Assembly (NCBI RefSeq): GCF_002160015.1
Contig: NZ_NFJT01000006.1
Coordinates: 62,001-126,000, forward strand
Length of the DNA stretch: 64,000 nt
Direction: 5' to 3'
Source: Anaerofilum sp. An201
Lineage (GTDB): Bacteria > Bacillota > Clostridia > Oscillospirales > Ruminococcaceae
This document shows positions 16,729 to 24,976 of this stretch, piece by piece. Under the pieces are notes generated by a model. The model saw only the letters and a list, made by a program, of their open reading frames with translations. It was not told where the DNA came from and did no database searches. Position 1 is the stretch's first letter. Every line of letters starts with the position of its first letter. The position numbers and the translations under genes are program-made.

Positions 16729-17617
16729 GGCTGTCCTCCTCCTTGTGGCCGGTCAGCGCCACGAACACCTTCTGCAAATTCATCGGCGCAACGTCCACAT
16801 CGTGGGCGGAAATCCGGGCCAGTGCCTCGTCATTGCACCGCACGCACACCGCTTTGCTGCGGCCCAGCTGCTCGCAGAACAGCACCGTGCAGCCGGCAAC
16901 GGCGGCGTCCACCTCGTCGGCGCGGCCCGAGATGTGGTGGAACTGGCCCACCAGCTCTTCGGTGGGGGCGTTCTCGATGATCCTGCCGTCGTCCATCACG
17001 ATCACCTGCTCGAACACATTGCTGGCTTCATCCAGAATGTGGGTGGACACGATGAAGGTGCGGCCGGTCTCGGCGTAGTCCTCCAGCAGCAGCTGGTAGA
17101 ACCGCTCCCGCGCCACGATGTCCAGACCCGCCACCGGTTCGTCCAGAATGGTGACCGGGGCGCGGCTGGCCAGCGCCAGCACGATGGTCACCATGCTCAG
17201 CATGCCCTTGGACAGCCGGCAGATGCGCTTTTTCTCGTCCAGCCCGAACTCCTTCATCAGCCGCCGGGCGTATTCCTCGTCCCAGTGGGGATAGTAGTAG
17301 CGGGCGGCGCGCAGGTATTCCTTTACCTTGTAGGTGTTCTGGCCGAACATCAGCATGGGCGACAGCTCGCGCGAAAAGCAGATCTCGCCCAGCGCCCTGG
17401 CGTTTTCCCACACCGGCGCCCCGCCGTAGCTCACCATGCCGCCGGTGGTGCGCAGCTGGCCGGTGAGGCAGCCCAGCAGGGTGGTCTTGCCCGCGCCGTT
17501 GCGGCCGATCAGGCCGTAGATATGCCCCGGCTCAAAGGCCACGTCCAGCCCGTGCAGCACCTCCTTTTTGCCGTATCGTTTCACAAGCGCCTCGGCGCGC
17601 AGGATCTTGGTTTCCAT
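16715..17617 (-). CDS. ABC transporter ATP-binding protein (YtrB-like)
   Basis: 300 residues. Walker A is GRNGAGKTT near residue 39, the signature is an unusual LSKGM, Walker B is VTILDEPVAGLD, and a switch His sits in STHILDEA. A C-terminal domain of about 75 residues follows the NBD. The SKG signature is common in ATPases of GntR/YtrA-linked exporters. It starts 30 bp after the GntR gene with RBS AAAGGAGG. Confidence 0.88.
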   Translation of the reverse strand: METKILRAEALVKRYGKKEVLHGLDVAFEPGHIYGLIGRNGAGKTTLLGCLTGQLRTTGGMVSYGGAPVWENARALGEICFSRELSPMLMFGQNTYKVKEYLRAARYYYPHWDEEYARRLMKEFGLDEKKRICRLSKGMLSMVTIVLALASRAPVTILDEPVAGLDIVARERFYQLLLEDYAETGRTFIVSTHILDEASNVFEQVIVMDDGRIIENAPTEELVGQFHHISGRADEVDAAVAGCTVLFCEQLGRSKAVCVRCNDEALARISAHDVDVAPMNLQKVFVALTGHKEEDSHETK

Positions 17618-17647
17618 CTTGATTCCTCCTTTAATATGGCGGGCGCA

Positions 17648-18028
17648 TCACTGCGCCCCGGCAGCCCGCCGGATCATCTCCAGCAGCTCGGTCTGGGTGA
17701 TTTGCAGGTTCGCCGCTTCGCTCACCAGCGACTTGACATATTGCTCGTAAAAGGCGGCTTTGCGCTTTTCGCGGATGGCGGCCACCGCGCCGGCGGATAC
17801 AAACATTCCGATCCCTCGTTTCTTGTACAGTACGCCCTCGTCCACCAGCAGGTTCACACCCTTGGCGGCCGTGGCCGGGTTGATGCGAAACTGGCGCGCC
17901 AGCTCGTTGGTGCTGGGCACCTGTTCCTCCTCGGCATAGATGCCTCGCAGGATGTCGTTTTCCATCATCTGCGCGATCTGCAGGTAGATGGAGGTCTGTT
18001 CGTTCAGCATTCCATTCAACAGGTTCAC
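17648..18028 (-). CDS. GntR family regulator, YtrA subfamily
   Basis: 126 residues. A winged HTH (about residues 10-78) contains the typical EEQVPSTNELARQFRINPATAAKGVNLL region broken at its turn, and RGIGMFVS in the wing. Only about 40 residues follow, too few for a ligand domain, which defines the YtrA subfamily. These repress the ABC operon they head. The start is GTG at 18028; an ATG at 18010 is an alternative and neither has a well-spaced RBS. The promoter overlaps a probable operator, consistent with autoregulation. Confidence 0.88.
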   Translation of the reverse strand: MNLLNGMLNEQTSIYLQIAQMMENDILRGIYAEEEQVPSTNELARQFRINPATAAKGVNLLVDEGVLYKKRGIGMFVSAGAVAAIREKRKAAFYEQYVKSLVSEAANLQITQTELLEMIRRAAGAQ

Positions 18029-18055
18029 CTCGCTTGGAGTTGCTTAGTTATGTGG

Positions 18056-18103
18056 TTCATTACTTCTGTAACTAACCATACCACTAACTTGGCGGTTTGT
18101 CAA
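18056..18103 (-). promoter_or_regulatory. Promoter and probable GntR operator
   Basis: The -35 TTGACA (18098-18103), 17-bp spacer and -10 TATGGT (18075-18080) precede the GntR gene. An imperfect palindrome TTAGTTAC-N4-GTAATGAA (18056-18075) starts at the -10, as expected for a repressor site. Confidence 0.7.
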
Positions 18104-18164
18104 TGGCTTTGCGCAAAATTTTGTGCTACAATATCCCCAAACACGAGAAAAGGGGACGAGAACT

Positions 18165-19112
18165 ATGCAGACAGTGGGACGCTTTGCCCCCACCCCCAGC
18201 GGCGAGATGCATCTGGGCAACGTGCTGTGCGCGCTGCTGGCGTGGCTGGCGGCGCGCAGCGAAGGGGGGCGCATCCTCCTGCGGGTGGAGGATCTGGACA
18301 CCCAGCGCACTCGCCCGGAATACGCCGCCCGGATGGAGGACGACCTGCTGTGGCTGGGGCTGGGCTGGGACGAGGGCGGCAGCAAGGGCGGGCCGCACGG
18401 CCCCTATTACCAGAGCGCGTGCAGCCCGCTCTACCAGAAGGCGCTGGATGTGCTGGAGAGGCAGGGGCTTTTGTACCCGTGCTTTTGCAGCCGCGCCGAG
18501 CTGCACGCCGCCAGCGCCCCCCACCTGAGCGACGGGCGGTATGTGTACACCGGCGCCTGCCGAAACCTGACGCCGGAGCAGGCGGCGGAAAAGCGGGCGA
18601 AAAAAAGCCCGGCCACCCGCATACGGGTGCCGGACGAATGGGTGGGCTTCACCGACCTCGCCTGCGGGCCGCAGGGGGAAAACCTGGCGCGGACGGCGGG
18701 GGACTTCCTGCTGCGGCGGTCGGACGGGGTGTTTGCCTATCAGCTGGCGGTGGTGGTGGACGATCTGCGGATGGGGGTGACCCAGGTGGTGCGCGGGCGC
18801 GACCTGCTGGACTCCACGCCCCGGCAGATCTGGCTGGCCCGGGCGCTGGGCGCACAGGAGGTGCCGCAGTACGGGCACATCCCGCTGCTGCTGGCCAGCG
18901 ACGGGCGCAGGCTGTCCAAGCGGGACGGCGACCTGGGCCTTGCGGCGCTGCGGCGGAAGATGACCGCCCCCGCGCTGGTGGGGCAGCTGGCGCACCTGGC
19001 CGGCCTGATCGACCGCCCCGAGCCGGTCACCCCCGCCGAGCTGGTGGGGGAGTTTGCCTGGGACAAGCTGCCCAGAGAGGACATCCGGCTGCCGGAGGGC
19101 TTCGGCTCATGA
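18165..19112 (+). CDS. gluQ: Glutamyl-Q tRNA(Asp) synthetase
   Basis: 315 residues from the ATG at 18165 (AGGGGA upstream). It resembles the catalytic half of glutamyl-tRNA synthetase and lacks the anticodon-binding domain. HIGH-like motif PSGEMHLGN near residue 11 and KMSKS-like LSKRDG near residue 246. The zinc pattern CFC...Y...C (YPCFCSR then VYTGACR) is the one used by GluQ-RS. Family members glutamylate the queuosine at the wobble position of tRNA-Asp. It stands alone on the plus strand, divergent from the GntR operon, and converges with the next gene, sharing the bases of both stop codons. Confidence 0.9.
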   Translation: MQTVGRFAPTPSGEMHLGNVLCALLAWLAARSEGGRILLRVEDLDTQRTRPEYAARMEDDLLWLGLGWDEGGSKGGPHGPYYQSACSPLYQKALDVLERQGLLYPCFCSRAELHAASAPHLSDGRYVYTGACRNLTPEQAAEKRAKKSPATRIRVPDEWVGFTDLACGPQGENLARTAGDFLLRRSDGVFAYQLAVVVDDLRMGVTQVVRGRDLLDSTPRQIWLARALGAQEVPQYGHIPLLLASDGRRLSKRDGDLGLAALRRKMTAPALVGQLAHLAGLIDRPEPVTPAELVGEFAWDKLPREDIRLPEGFGS

Positions 19113-19442
19113 GGTGACGAGCACCGACACCTTCGCGGGCAGGCAGGCGGCCCAGTCGTCCTCGTTCTGCAGCACACCGAACCCGGCGCAGCGGTGGTCG
19201 GGGCATTCGGGGTCGGCAAAGCGGATGCCGCCGTCCTCCACCACGAGGTGGACGGTGATGCCGTCTTGGGCGGGGATGTCGTAGCGGGCGTCCTCGTCCA
19301 GCGGGAGAGCACGGGTGCTGCCGTCGGGCAGGGTGACCTCGGCGTAGACGCCGCTGTCGTGGGAGCGCAGCAGGAACAGCGCCCCCGCCACCGCCAGCAC
19401 GGCGGCGGCAAAGAGAAGGTTTTTGCGCATGGAAGGGGTCAT
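19107..19442 (-). CDS. NusG domain II-containing protein
   Basis: 111 residues, start ATG at 19442 with AGGA 8 bases upstream (an internal ATG at 19430 is possible). One N-terminal transmembrane segment (LLFAAAVLAVAGALFLL) precedes a small extracytoplasmic beta domain of the NusG_II type. The domain contains DGITVHLVVEDGGIRFADPE and conserved cysteines in ADPECPDHRCAGFG. In Clostridia such small secreted proteins commonly stand alone or near ApbE/FMN genes; their function is unknown. The stop overlaps that of gluQ in the hexamer TCATGA. Confidence 0.75.
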   Translation of the reverse strand: MTPSMRKNLLFAAAVLAVAGALFLLRSHDSGVYAEVTLPDGSTRALPLDEDARYDIPAQDGITVHLVVEDGGIRFADPECPDHRCAGFGVLQNEDDWAACLPAKVSVLVTS

Positions 19443-19553
19443 GGAAGGAGTCCTTTCGTGGAAAAAATATGTGCGGAAGGAGGGCGGTGTATGCCGCGCC
19501 CGCGGGGGAGCAGGCGCCGGCCGGAAGCCTGCCCGGATGTTCACCTGCTGTAC

Positions 19554-19598
19554 AGTATACCACAAACCGCAGCTTTTTTGCGCCGTTTGTGGTATACT
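19554..19598. promoter_or_regulatory. Divergent promoters in an inverted repeat
   Basis: Each strand carries GTTTGTGGTATACT, an extended -10 (TGG TATACT; plus strand 19593-19598, minus strand 19555-19560), facing the dipeptidase and the NusG-II gene. The two copies form an inverted repeat around a T-rich centre. No good -35 is seen on either side. Confidence 0.6.
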
Positions 19599-19642
19599 AA
19601 AGCTGCTGTTTGCAACACCATTGCACAAAGGAGTGTTTGAAT

Positions 19643-21046
19643 ATGAAATTTGCAGATTGGATGCCGTCTGTGGAGCGGTTCGTGGCCGAGAACCACGAGA
19701 ATATCGTGCGGGACATCCGCCGCGTGGTGGAGATCCCCAGCGTGGAGGACACCCCGGCCCCCGGCGCTCCCTACGGCGCCGGCGCCCGCGCCGCATTGGA
19801 CGAGGGCCTGAAAATCGCGCAGGAGATGGGGCTGGACACCCACAACGCCGACGGCCACATCGGCTGGGCCGAGGTGAAGGGCCGCACCGACAAGACCATC
19901 GCCACCATCACCCATCTGGACGTGGTGCCCGCCGGCAACGGCTGGGACGCCGACCCGTTCGTGATGCGCCGCCGCAACGGCTGGCTGATCGGCCGCGGCG
20001 TCTGCGACGACAAGGGCCCCAGCATCCTGTGCCTGTATATCGCCAAATTCCTGAAAGAGCAGGGCATCACCCCGCGCTACAACTTCCGCGTGCTGCTGGG
20101 CTGCAACGAGGAGACCGGCATGGGGGACGTGGAGTACTACCTGCACAACTTCCCCGCGCCCGACTTCTGCTTCTCGCCCGACGCCGAATTCCCGGTGTGC
20201 AACGGCGAAAAGGGCGTGTATGAGGCCGACGTCTTCAGCCCGGTGCTGCACGGCTGCATCGTTGATTTCGCGGGCGGCGTGGCCAGCAACGCGGTGCCCG
20301 ATCTGGCCCACTGCATCGTCAAGGCGGACGCCGCCGCCCTGCCCGCCGCCGACCGCATCACGGTGGAGAGCGCGGGCGAAGGTCTGGCCCGCATCGAGGC
20401 CCGCGGCAAGGCCGGTCATGCCGCCAGCCCGGCCGGCACCGTGAACGCCATCGGCCTGATCGTGGACTATCTGCTGGACAACGCCCTGTGCAAAGGGGAG
20501 GAACGGGCCTATCTGGAATCGCTGCGCCGCCTGTTCTCGGCCACCGACGGCAGCGGCGTGGGCGTGGACAGCGACGACGGCCTGTTCGACCCGCTGACCA
20601 TCATCGGCGGCACCATCCGCATGGAGGAGGGGCGTCTTTTGCAGAACGTCAACAGCCGGTTCCCCACCTCCACCACCGGCGAGGCCATCACCGCCGGGCT
20701 GGAAGCGGCGTTCGGGCCGGGCTGCACCGTCCGGGCCGAACGCGCCAGCGAACCCTTCTATATCAGCGCCGACCATCCCGCCATCCAGACGCTGCTGAAC
20801 GTCTACAACGAGGTGACCGGCGAGGACGCCAAGCCCTTCACGATGGGCGGCGGCACCTACGCGCGCCACTTCCCGCTGGCGGTGAGCTTCGGGCCGGAGG
20901 CCAGCCTCGGCGCGATGCCGGCCGACGTGCCCTCCTTCGTGGGCAGCATCCACGGCCCCAACGAGGGCGTGAGCGAGGAGCACCTGCTGAAGGCGCTGAA
21001 GATCTACCTGCTGGCCGTGCTGGCCCTGCAGGACGTGGATCTGTGA
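19643..21046 (+). CDS. pepV: M20 family dipeptidase (PepV/Sapep-like)
   Basis: 467 residues from the ATG at 19643, with AAAGGAG upstream. Zinc-dependent M20A peptidase expected to cleave dipeptides in the cytoplasm. Metal and catalytic motifs: THLDVVPAGNGW (near residue 91), GRGVCDDKGP (the usual DDKGP), and GCNEETGMGDVEYY with the catalytic Glu pair. The lid domain lies between about residues 180 and 380, and the C-terminal His motif is FVGSIHGPNEG. Length is normal. It is monocistronic, read from the palindromic promoter. Confidence 0.9.
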   Translation: MKFADWMPSVERFVAENHENIVRDIRRVVEIPSVEDTPAPGAPYGAGARAALDEGLKIAQEMGLDTHNADGHIGWAEVKGRTDKTIATITHLDVVPAGNGWDADPFVMRRRNGWLIGRGVCDDKGPSILCLYIAKFLKEQGITPRYNFRVLLGCNEETGMGDVEYYLHNFPAPDFCFSPDAEFPVCNGEKGVYEADVFSPVLHGCIVDFAGGVASNAVPDLAHCIVKADAAALPAADRITVESAGEGLARIEARGKAGHAASPAGTVNAIGLIVDYLLDNALCKGEERAYLESLRRLFSATDGSGVGVDSDDGLFDPLTIIGGTIRMEEGRLLQNVNSRFPTSTTGEAITAGLEAAFGPGCTVRAERASEPFYISADHPAIQTLLNVYNEVTGEDAKPFTMGGGTYARHFPLAVSFGPEASLGAMPADVPSFVGSIHGPNEGVSEEHLLKALKIYLLAVLALQDVDL

Positions 21047-21107
21047 GCCGAACACAGCCCCTTCGGCAGCTTTTTTGAAAAAAAGCAAAAAAGTTTTCAA
21101 AAAGGGG

Positions 21108-21136
21108 TTGACAGCAGCTTCCCGGTTTGATATAAT
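21108..21136 (+). promoter_or_regulatory. Consensus promoter of the tRNA pair
   Basis: TTGACA (21108-21113), 17 bp, TATAAT (21131-21136): a perfect sigma-A promoter 16 bp before tRNA-Glu. Confidence 0.92.
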
Positions 21137-21152
21137 CGAGAAGCTGCAACGT

Positions 21153-21227
21153 GGCCCGTTGGTCAAGCGGTCAAGACGACGGCCTCTCACGCCGTAAACG
21201 GGAGTTCGATTCTCCCACGGGTCACCA
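21153..21227 (+). tRNA. tRNA-Glu (anticodon CTC)
   Basis: Cloverleaf with acceptor GGCCCGT / ACGGGTC, anticodon loop containing CTC, T-arm GGGAGTTCGATTCTCCC and an encoded CCA end. 75 nt. Confidence 0.93.
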
Positions 21228-21232
21228 TGTAT

Positions 21233-21308
21233 GCCTCTTTAGCTCAGTCGGTAGAGCGCCGGACTGTTAATCCGTAGGTCGTTGGTTCGAGCCCAACAAG
21301 AGGCGCCA
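21233..21308 (+). tRNA. tRNA-Asn (anticodon GTT)
   Basis: Acceptor GCCTCTT / AAGAGGC, D-arm TAGCTCAGTCGGTAGAG, anticodon GTT in ACTGTTAAT, T-loop GTTCGAGCC and encoded CCA. It follows tRNA-Glu by 5 nt on one transcript. Confidence 0.94.
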
Positions 21309-21312
21309 GCAC

Positions 21313-21349
21313 AAACCGCCCCGAAACGAACGTTTCGGGGCGGTTTTTT
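21313..21349 (+). terminator. Terminator of the tRNA transcript
   Basis: Perfect 14-bp stem AACCGCCCCGAAAC / GTTTCGGGGCGGTT with a 4-base loop, followed by T-run. Confidence 0.9.
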
Positions 21350-21379
21350 GCGTGCGGCACCGGAGGGCTTCCACGAAAA

Positions 21380-21430
21380 GGCTTCCCCCTGGGGGGAAGC
21401 TGTCACGCGGAGCGTGACGGATGAGGGGAG
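21380..21430 (+). repeat. Dispersed hairpin repeat, copy 2 (module A only)
   Basis: GGCTTCCCCCTGGGGGGAAGC, then a variable stem TCACGC-GGA-GCGTGA, then GGATGAGGGGAG. It lies directly after the tRNA terminator. Confidence 0.8.
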
Positions 21431-21475
21431 AGCCATCGGCACGCACCGATCCGCCCCCGGAACACTTTCCAAATA

Positions 21476-21521
21476 GCAAAGCGCCCCCGCACCGAAAAAC
21501 CGGTGCGGGGGCGCTCTGCGT
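21476..21521 (-). terminator. Hairpin terminator of the ABC exporter gene
   Basis: Long GC stem GCGCCCCCGCACCG / CGGTGCGGGGGCGC (plus strand) just beyond the stop codon. On the minus strand the downstream T content is low (CTTTGC), so it may work mainly as an mRNA end structure. Confidence 0.6.
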
Positions 21522-21538
21522 TTGTATACAGCCCGGGT

Positions 21539-23305
21539 TCAGTCCAGCTGGCCCTTTTCCAGGGCGGCTGCGGTATTCCACAGGTGGTAATACGCACCCT
21601 TCTTCGCCAGCAGCTCCTCGTGGGTCCCCTGCTCCTCGATGCCGTTTTCGCCCAGCACAAGGATGCGGTCGGCGTTCTGGATGGTGGTCAGGCGGTGGGC
21701 GATGGTGAGGGTGGTGCGGCCCTGCGCCAGCTTTTGCAGGCTGCGGCCCACCAGAGCCTCGCTCTCGTTGTCCAGCGCGCTGGTGGCTTCGTCCAGGATC
21801 AGGATGGGCGGGTTCTTCAGGAACACCCGCGCGATGCTGATGCGCTGTTTCTGCCCGCCCGACAGCTTCACGCCCCGCTCGCCCACATAGGTGTCGTAGC
21901 CGTCCTTCAGCTGGGTGATGAACTCGTGCGCGCCCGCCATCTTCGCGGCCTCGACGGCCTCCTCGCGGGTGGCGCCGGGGCGACCGTACAGGATGTTGTC
22001 CAGCACGGTGCCGCTGAACAGGTACACCTCCTGCTGCACCATGCCGATGGCGCTGCGCAGGCTTTTCAGGGTGAGGCCGTGGATGTCCTGCCCGTCGATG
22101 GTGATGCGGCCGGCCGTGGGGTCGTAGAAGCGGGGGATCAGGTTGCACAGGGTGGTCTTGCCGCCGCCCGACGGCCCCACCAGCGCCAGCTTTTCGCCCG
22201 GCCGGATGGTGAGATCCACGTGGCTGAACACGCGGTTGTGGTCGTCGGGGTACTCGAAGCTCACGTCCTCGAACCGGATCTCGCCCTTCACAGGGCCCAG
22301 CTCCTTCGCGCCCGGCTCGTCCAGGATCTCGACGTCGGCATCCATGATCTCATAGAAGCGCTCGATGCCGGTCACGCCGCGCTGGAACTGCTCGGCAAAC
22401 TCGATGATGCGGCGGATGGTGGCGATCAGGGTGGTGACATACAGCATATAGGCCACCAGGTCGCCCGGCTCGATCGCGCCGTTCACCAGAAACAGGCCGC
22501 CCGCCACCAGCACCACCAGGTACATCAGGCCGTCGAACATGCGGGTGGTGGTCTGGAACGCGGCCATCGAGCGGTAGGTCACCCGCTTGATGCCCAGGAA
22601 ACGGCCGTTGTCGCTCTCGAACTTCTCGCGCTCCACTTCCTCGTTGGCGAAGGCCTTCACCACCCGCTCGCCCAGGAGGTTGTCCTCGATGCGGGCGTTC
22701 AGCTCGCCGATCTGCTGGCGCTGGCCGCGGAACGCCGCCCGCAGGCGCAGGTTGAAGGGAACGCAGCACAGGATCATCAGCGGCACGCAGGCGAACAGGA
22801 TGAGGGTCAGCGCCACGCTGCTCTGGCACAGGATGATGAAGGACACCACGATCTTGATGCCCGCGATGAAGAATTCCTCCGGGCAGTGGTGGGAGAACTC
22901 GGTGACGTCGAACAGGTCGTTGGTGATGCGGCCCATGATCTGGCCCACCTTGGTGTTGGAATAGTAGGTGTGGCCCAGACGCTGCAGGTGGGCAAAGGCA
23001 TCGCGGCGCATGTCGGTCTCGATGCGGGCGCCCATGATGTGGCCCACGCCGGCCATGTAGTAGTTGGCCACGCCGTCGATGATGCGCAGCACCAGATACA
23101 GGCCGCCCAGCCGCAGCACGGTGGCGGCGGACAGGCTGGCCAGGTCGCTGATGCCCTGGTTGGTGATGTAGCGCATGATCAGCGGCAGCACCAGCTCGCA
23201 GACGGTGGTGAGCGCCGCGCAGAACAGATCCAGCGCGATGATGTGCTTATAGCGGGCCATGTAGGGCCAAAAGCGCCGCAGAGCGCCTTTTTTCTTTTGA
23301 TGCAA
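21539..23305 (-). CDS. ABC exporter, fused membrane and ATP-binding domains
   Basis: 588 residues with a TTG start at 23305 (GGAGG 8 bases upstream). Type IV exporter fold: six-helix membrane domain (about residues 15-320) and a nucleotide-binding domain with Walker A LVGPSGGGKTT, Q-loop MVQQEVYLFSG, signature LSGGQKQR, Walker B ILILDEATSALD and switch His in IAHRLTT. It should work as a homodimer. The N-terminus is short and no accessory domain is present. It is 25 bp downstream of the SGNH lipoprotein gene in the same direction. Substrate not predictable. Confidence 0.9.
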   Translation of the reverse strand: MHQKKKGALRRFWPYMARYKHIIALDLFCAALTTVCELVLPLIMRYITNQGISDLASLSAATVLRLGGLYLVLRIIDGVANYYMAGVGHIMGARIETDMRRDAFAHLQRLGHTYYSNTKVGQIMGRITNDLFDVTEFSHHCPEEFFIAGIKIVVSFIILCQSSVALTLILFACVPLMILCCVPFNLRLRAAFRGQRQQIGELNARIEDNLLGERVVKAFANEEVEREKFESDNGRFLGIKRVTYRSMAAFQTTTRMFDGLMYLVVLVAGGLFLVNGAIEPGDLVAYMLYVTTLIATIRRIIEFAEQFQRGVTGIERFYEIMDADVEILDEPGAKELGPVKGEIRFEDVSFEYPDDHNRVFSHVDLTIRPGEKLALVGPSGGGKTTLCNLIPRFYDPTAGRITIDGQDIHGLTLKSLRSAIGMVQQEVYLFSGTVLDNILYGRPGATREEAVEAAKMAGAHEFITQLKDGYDTYVGERGVKLSGGQKQRISIARVFLKNPPILILDEATSALDNESEALVGRSLQKLAQGRTTLTIAHRLTTIQNADRILVLGENGIEEQGTHEELLAKKGAYYHLWNTAAALEKGQLD

Positions 23306-23330
23306 GGCAGATTCCTCCTTATGGTTGCCG

Positions 23331-24821
23331 TCAGGGGGTCACTTCGGGAGTGGCCTCGGGAGCAGGGGTGATGTCCGGAGTGGGGGGAACGGTGGGTTCC
23401 GGCTCCGGGGTGGGAGTGGGCGGCGCCGGCGTGGGGGTAGCAGGTACCGGGGTGGGGGTCGGCGCAGGCGTCGGCACCGGAGTGGGGGTGGGACGCGGCT
23501 GCCCCTTGCACTCGTTCGGCCAGGCCGCGCAGAAGGCGCAGTTCTGGTTCACCTGCCCGTTCTCGCACTTCTGGCCGCAGGTGCAGGAGGCCTTTTTGAA
23601 GCTGGCGGTGACCACCACGCCCTCCTTGCCGGCGTTGCCCGGCACCGTGAAGGTGAGGGAGGGGTTGTAGATGTCCGCGATGCGGCCGATGGTGCAGGCC
23701 CATCTGTCGAACACATAGCCGGTCGCCGGGACGGCGCGCACGGTGGTGCAGTCGGCGGCGGCGCGCACCGTCTGGTTCACCGTCCCCTGCAGGCTGCCCA
23801 TGCTGCGGCAGTCCTCCCGCACGACGAACTTGATGGGCAGGCCCTTGGGCGCCTTGCTGGACGCCTCCTTCTCCATGCTGTTGGCGCTGCCGCGCACGGC
23901 CAGCGGGTCCTCGGTGATGATGTCGGGCGGGGTCTCCTTGCGGCCCGGCACCTCCTTCAGCGGCTTGGGCCGGTCGTCGGGGGTGATGTAGCTGTGGGTG
24001 CGGATGTAGTCGAACAGCGCCTGCATGCCCTTTTTGCTCAGGTGCACGCCGTCCGAGATGGTGTAGTCGGTCTTGGCAAAGCCGGTCTCGGGGTCCTTCA
24101 GCGCCTCGCTGGAGTTCAGGAAATGATAGCCCAGCTCGCTGGCCAGCTCGGCCAGTGTCTGGTTGAAGGCGTCGATGGTCTGCATCGTGATGCCGGTGTT
24201 CCGGCGCAGCTTATCCACCGGCGGCACCGCGTTGATGATGATGTCGGCGCTGGGGTAGGCCTCGTTGATGGCCGCCAGCGCGGCGGTGTACTCCTCTTTC
24301 AGCTTCTGGGTGGTCCAGCCGATGGTGTTGTTGGTGCCGAAGGTGATGATGATGCGCTCGGGCTGCATCACCGAAACCGCTTTGGGGATGGTGACGGCGC
24401 CGCTGCGGTCGGTGAAATAGACGCTGGGCTTGGTGGCGATGTGCTGCACGCCCATCGAGATCACGCCGATGGTGTTTTCCAGCGTGGTGTGGCCGTAGGC
24501 CATCATGCGCACCGTGTTGGAATCGCCGATGAAGAGGGTGCTGTCCACGTATTCCTGCCCGGCGTCGTCGGTGGCCTGCAGGATGGTGTTGCCATAGCGC
24601 TCCTGCTCCAGCTTGCCGGCCTCGGCGTCGTACTCCTGGTCGGCCAGCGGCTCGCTCTGGCTGGCGGCGGGCAGCGGGCTGGTCTGTGCGGCCAGCGGCT
24701 GGGCGGGATCGGCGGGCTTCGTCCACATCGTGCAGCCGGCCAGCACGGCGATCGCCACGGCGGCCACGGCAGCGGCGGCAATCCCGGCGATGGCGGCGCG
24801 CTTGCGTTGGATCTGGTTCAC
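23331..24821 (-). CDS. SGNH-hydrolase lipoprotein with Cys-rich and P/T-rich C-terminus
   Basis: 496 residues, GTG start at 24821 (AGGAG upstream). The signal peptide ends in the lipobox VLAGCT near residue 26. SGNH/GDSL blocks are present: LFIGDSNTV (block I Ser), ITFGTNNT (block III) and SDGVHLSKKG (block V Asp-x-x-His). After about residue 340 comes an InlB-type repeat-like beta domain (GYVFDRWACTIG...VVVTASFKKA), then a segment with seven cysteines (CTCGQKCENGQ...CAFCAAWPNEC). A terminal stretch of about 60 residues is almost only Pro, Thr, Val, Ala and Glu. The P/T tail is not followed by a sorting signal. Probably a cell-surface esterase or deacetylase-like protein; substrate unknown. 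Confidence 0.82.
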   Translation of the reverse strand: MNQIQRKRAAIAGIAAAAVAAVAIAVLAGCTMWTKPADPAQPLAAQTSPLPAASQSEPLADQEYDAEAGKLEQERYGNTILQATDDAGQEYVDSTLFIGDSNTVRMMAYGHTTLENTIGVISMGVQHIATKPSVYFTDRSGAVTIPKAVSVMQPERIIITFGTNNTIGWTTQKLKEEYTAALAAINEAYPSADIIINAVPPVDKLRRNTGITMQTIDAFNQTLAELASELGYHFLNSSEALKDPETGFAKTDYTISDGVHLSKKGMQALFDYIRTHSYITPDDRPKPLKEVPGRKETPPDIITEDPLAVRGSANSMEKEASSKAPKGLPIKFVVREDCRSMGSLQGTVNQTVRAAADCTTVRAVPATGYVFDRWACTIGRIADIYNPSLTFTVPGNAGKEGVVVTASFKKASCTCGQKCENGQVNQNCAFCAAWPNECKGQPRPTPTPVPTPAPTPTPVPATPTPAPPTPTPEPEPTVPPTPDITPAPEATPEVTP

Positions 24822-24891
24822 TTGCTCACTCCTGTTCTTGTGTTGGGCACGCCCGTCCGGGCGCAGTGTCGGCAGTTGGTCAATCTTATAT

Positions 24892-24900
24892 ATTTTACCA
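24892..24900 (-). promoter_or_regulatory. Extended -10 upstream of the SGNH gene
   Basis: Minus strand TGG TAAAAT (-10 at 24892-24897), about 70 nt before the GTG start. The -35 is poor. Confidence 0.45.
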
Positions 24901-24925
24901 CGTTTTGCGCCGCCCGAAAAGCCCA

Positions 24926-24966
24926 AAAAAAGCCGAAACAGCCCCGGCTGCCTCGGCTTTTTTGGT
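24926..24966 (-). terminator. Terminator of the ECF S-component gene
   Basis: Stem AAAAAAGCCGA / TCGGCTTTTTT with T-runs on both sides and an internal GC hairpin; functional on the minus strand. Confidence 0.8.
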
Positions 24967-24976
24967 ATAAGTTTGC

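Noticed and set aside
21152-21310. Integration site or phage remnant at the tRNA pair
   Set aside because: No integrase, no repeated tRNA 3' end, and ordinary housekeeping genes on both sides.
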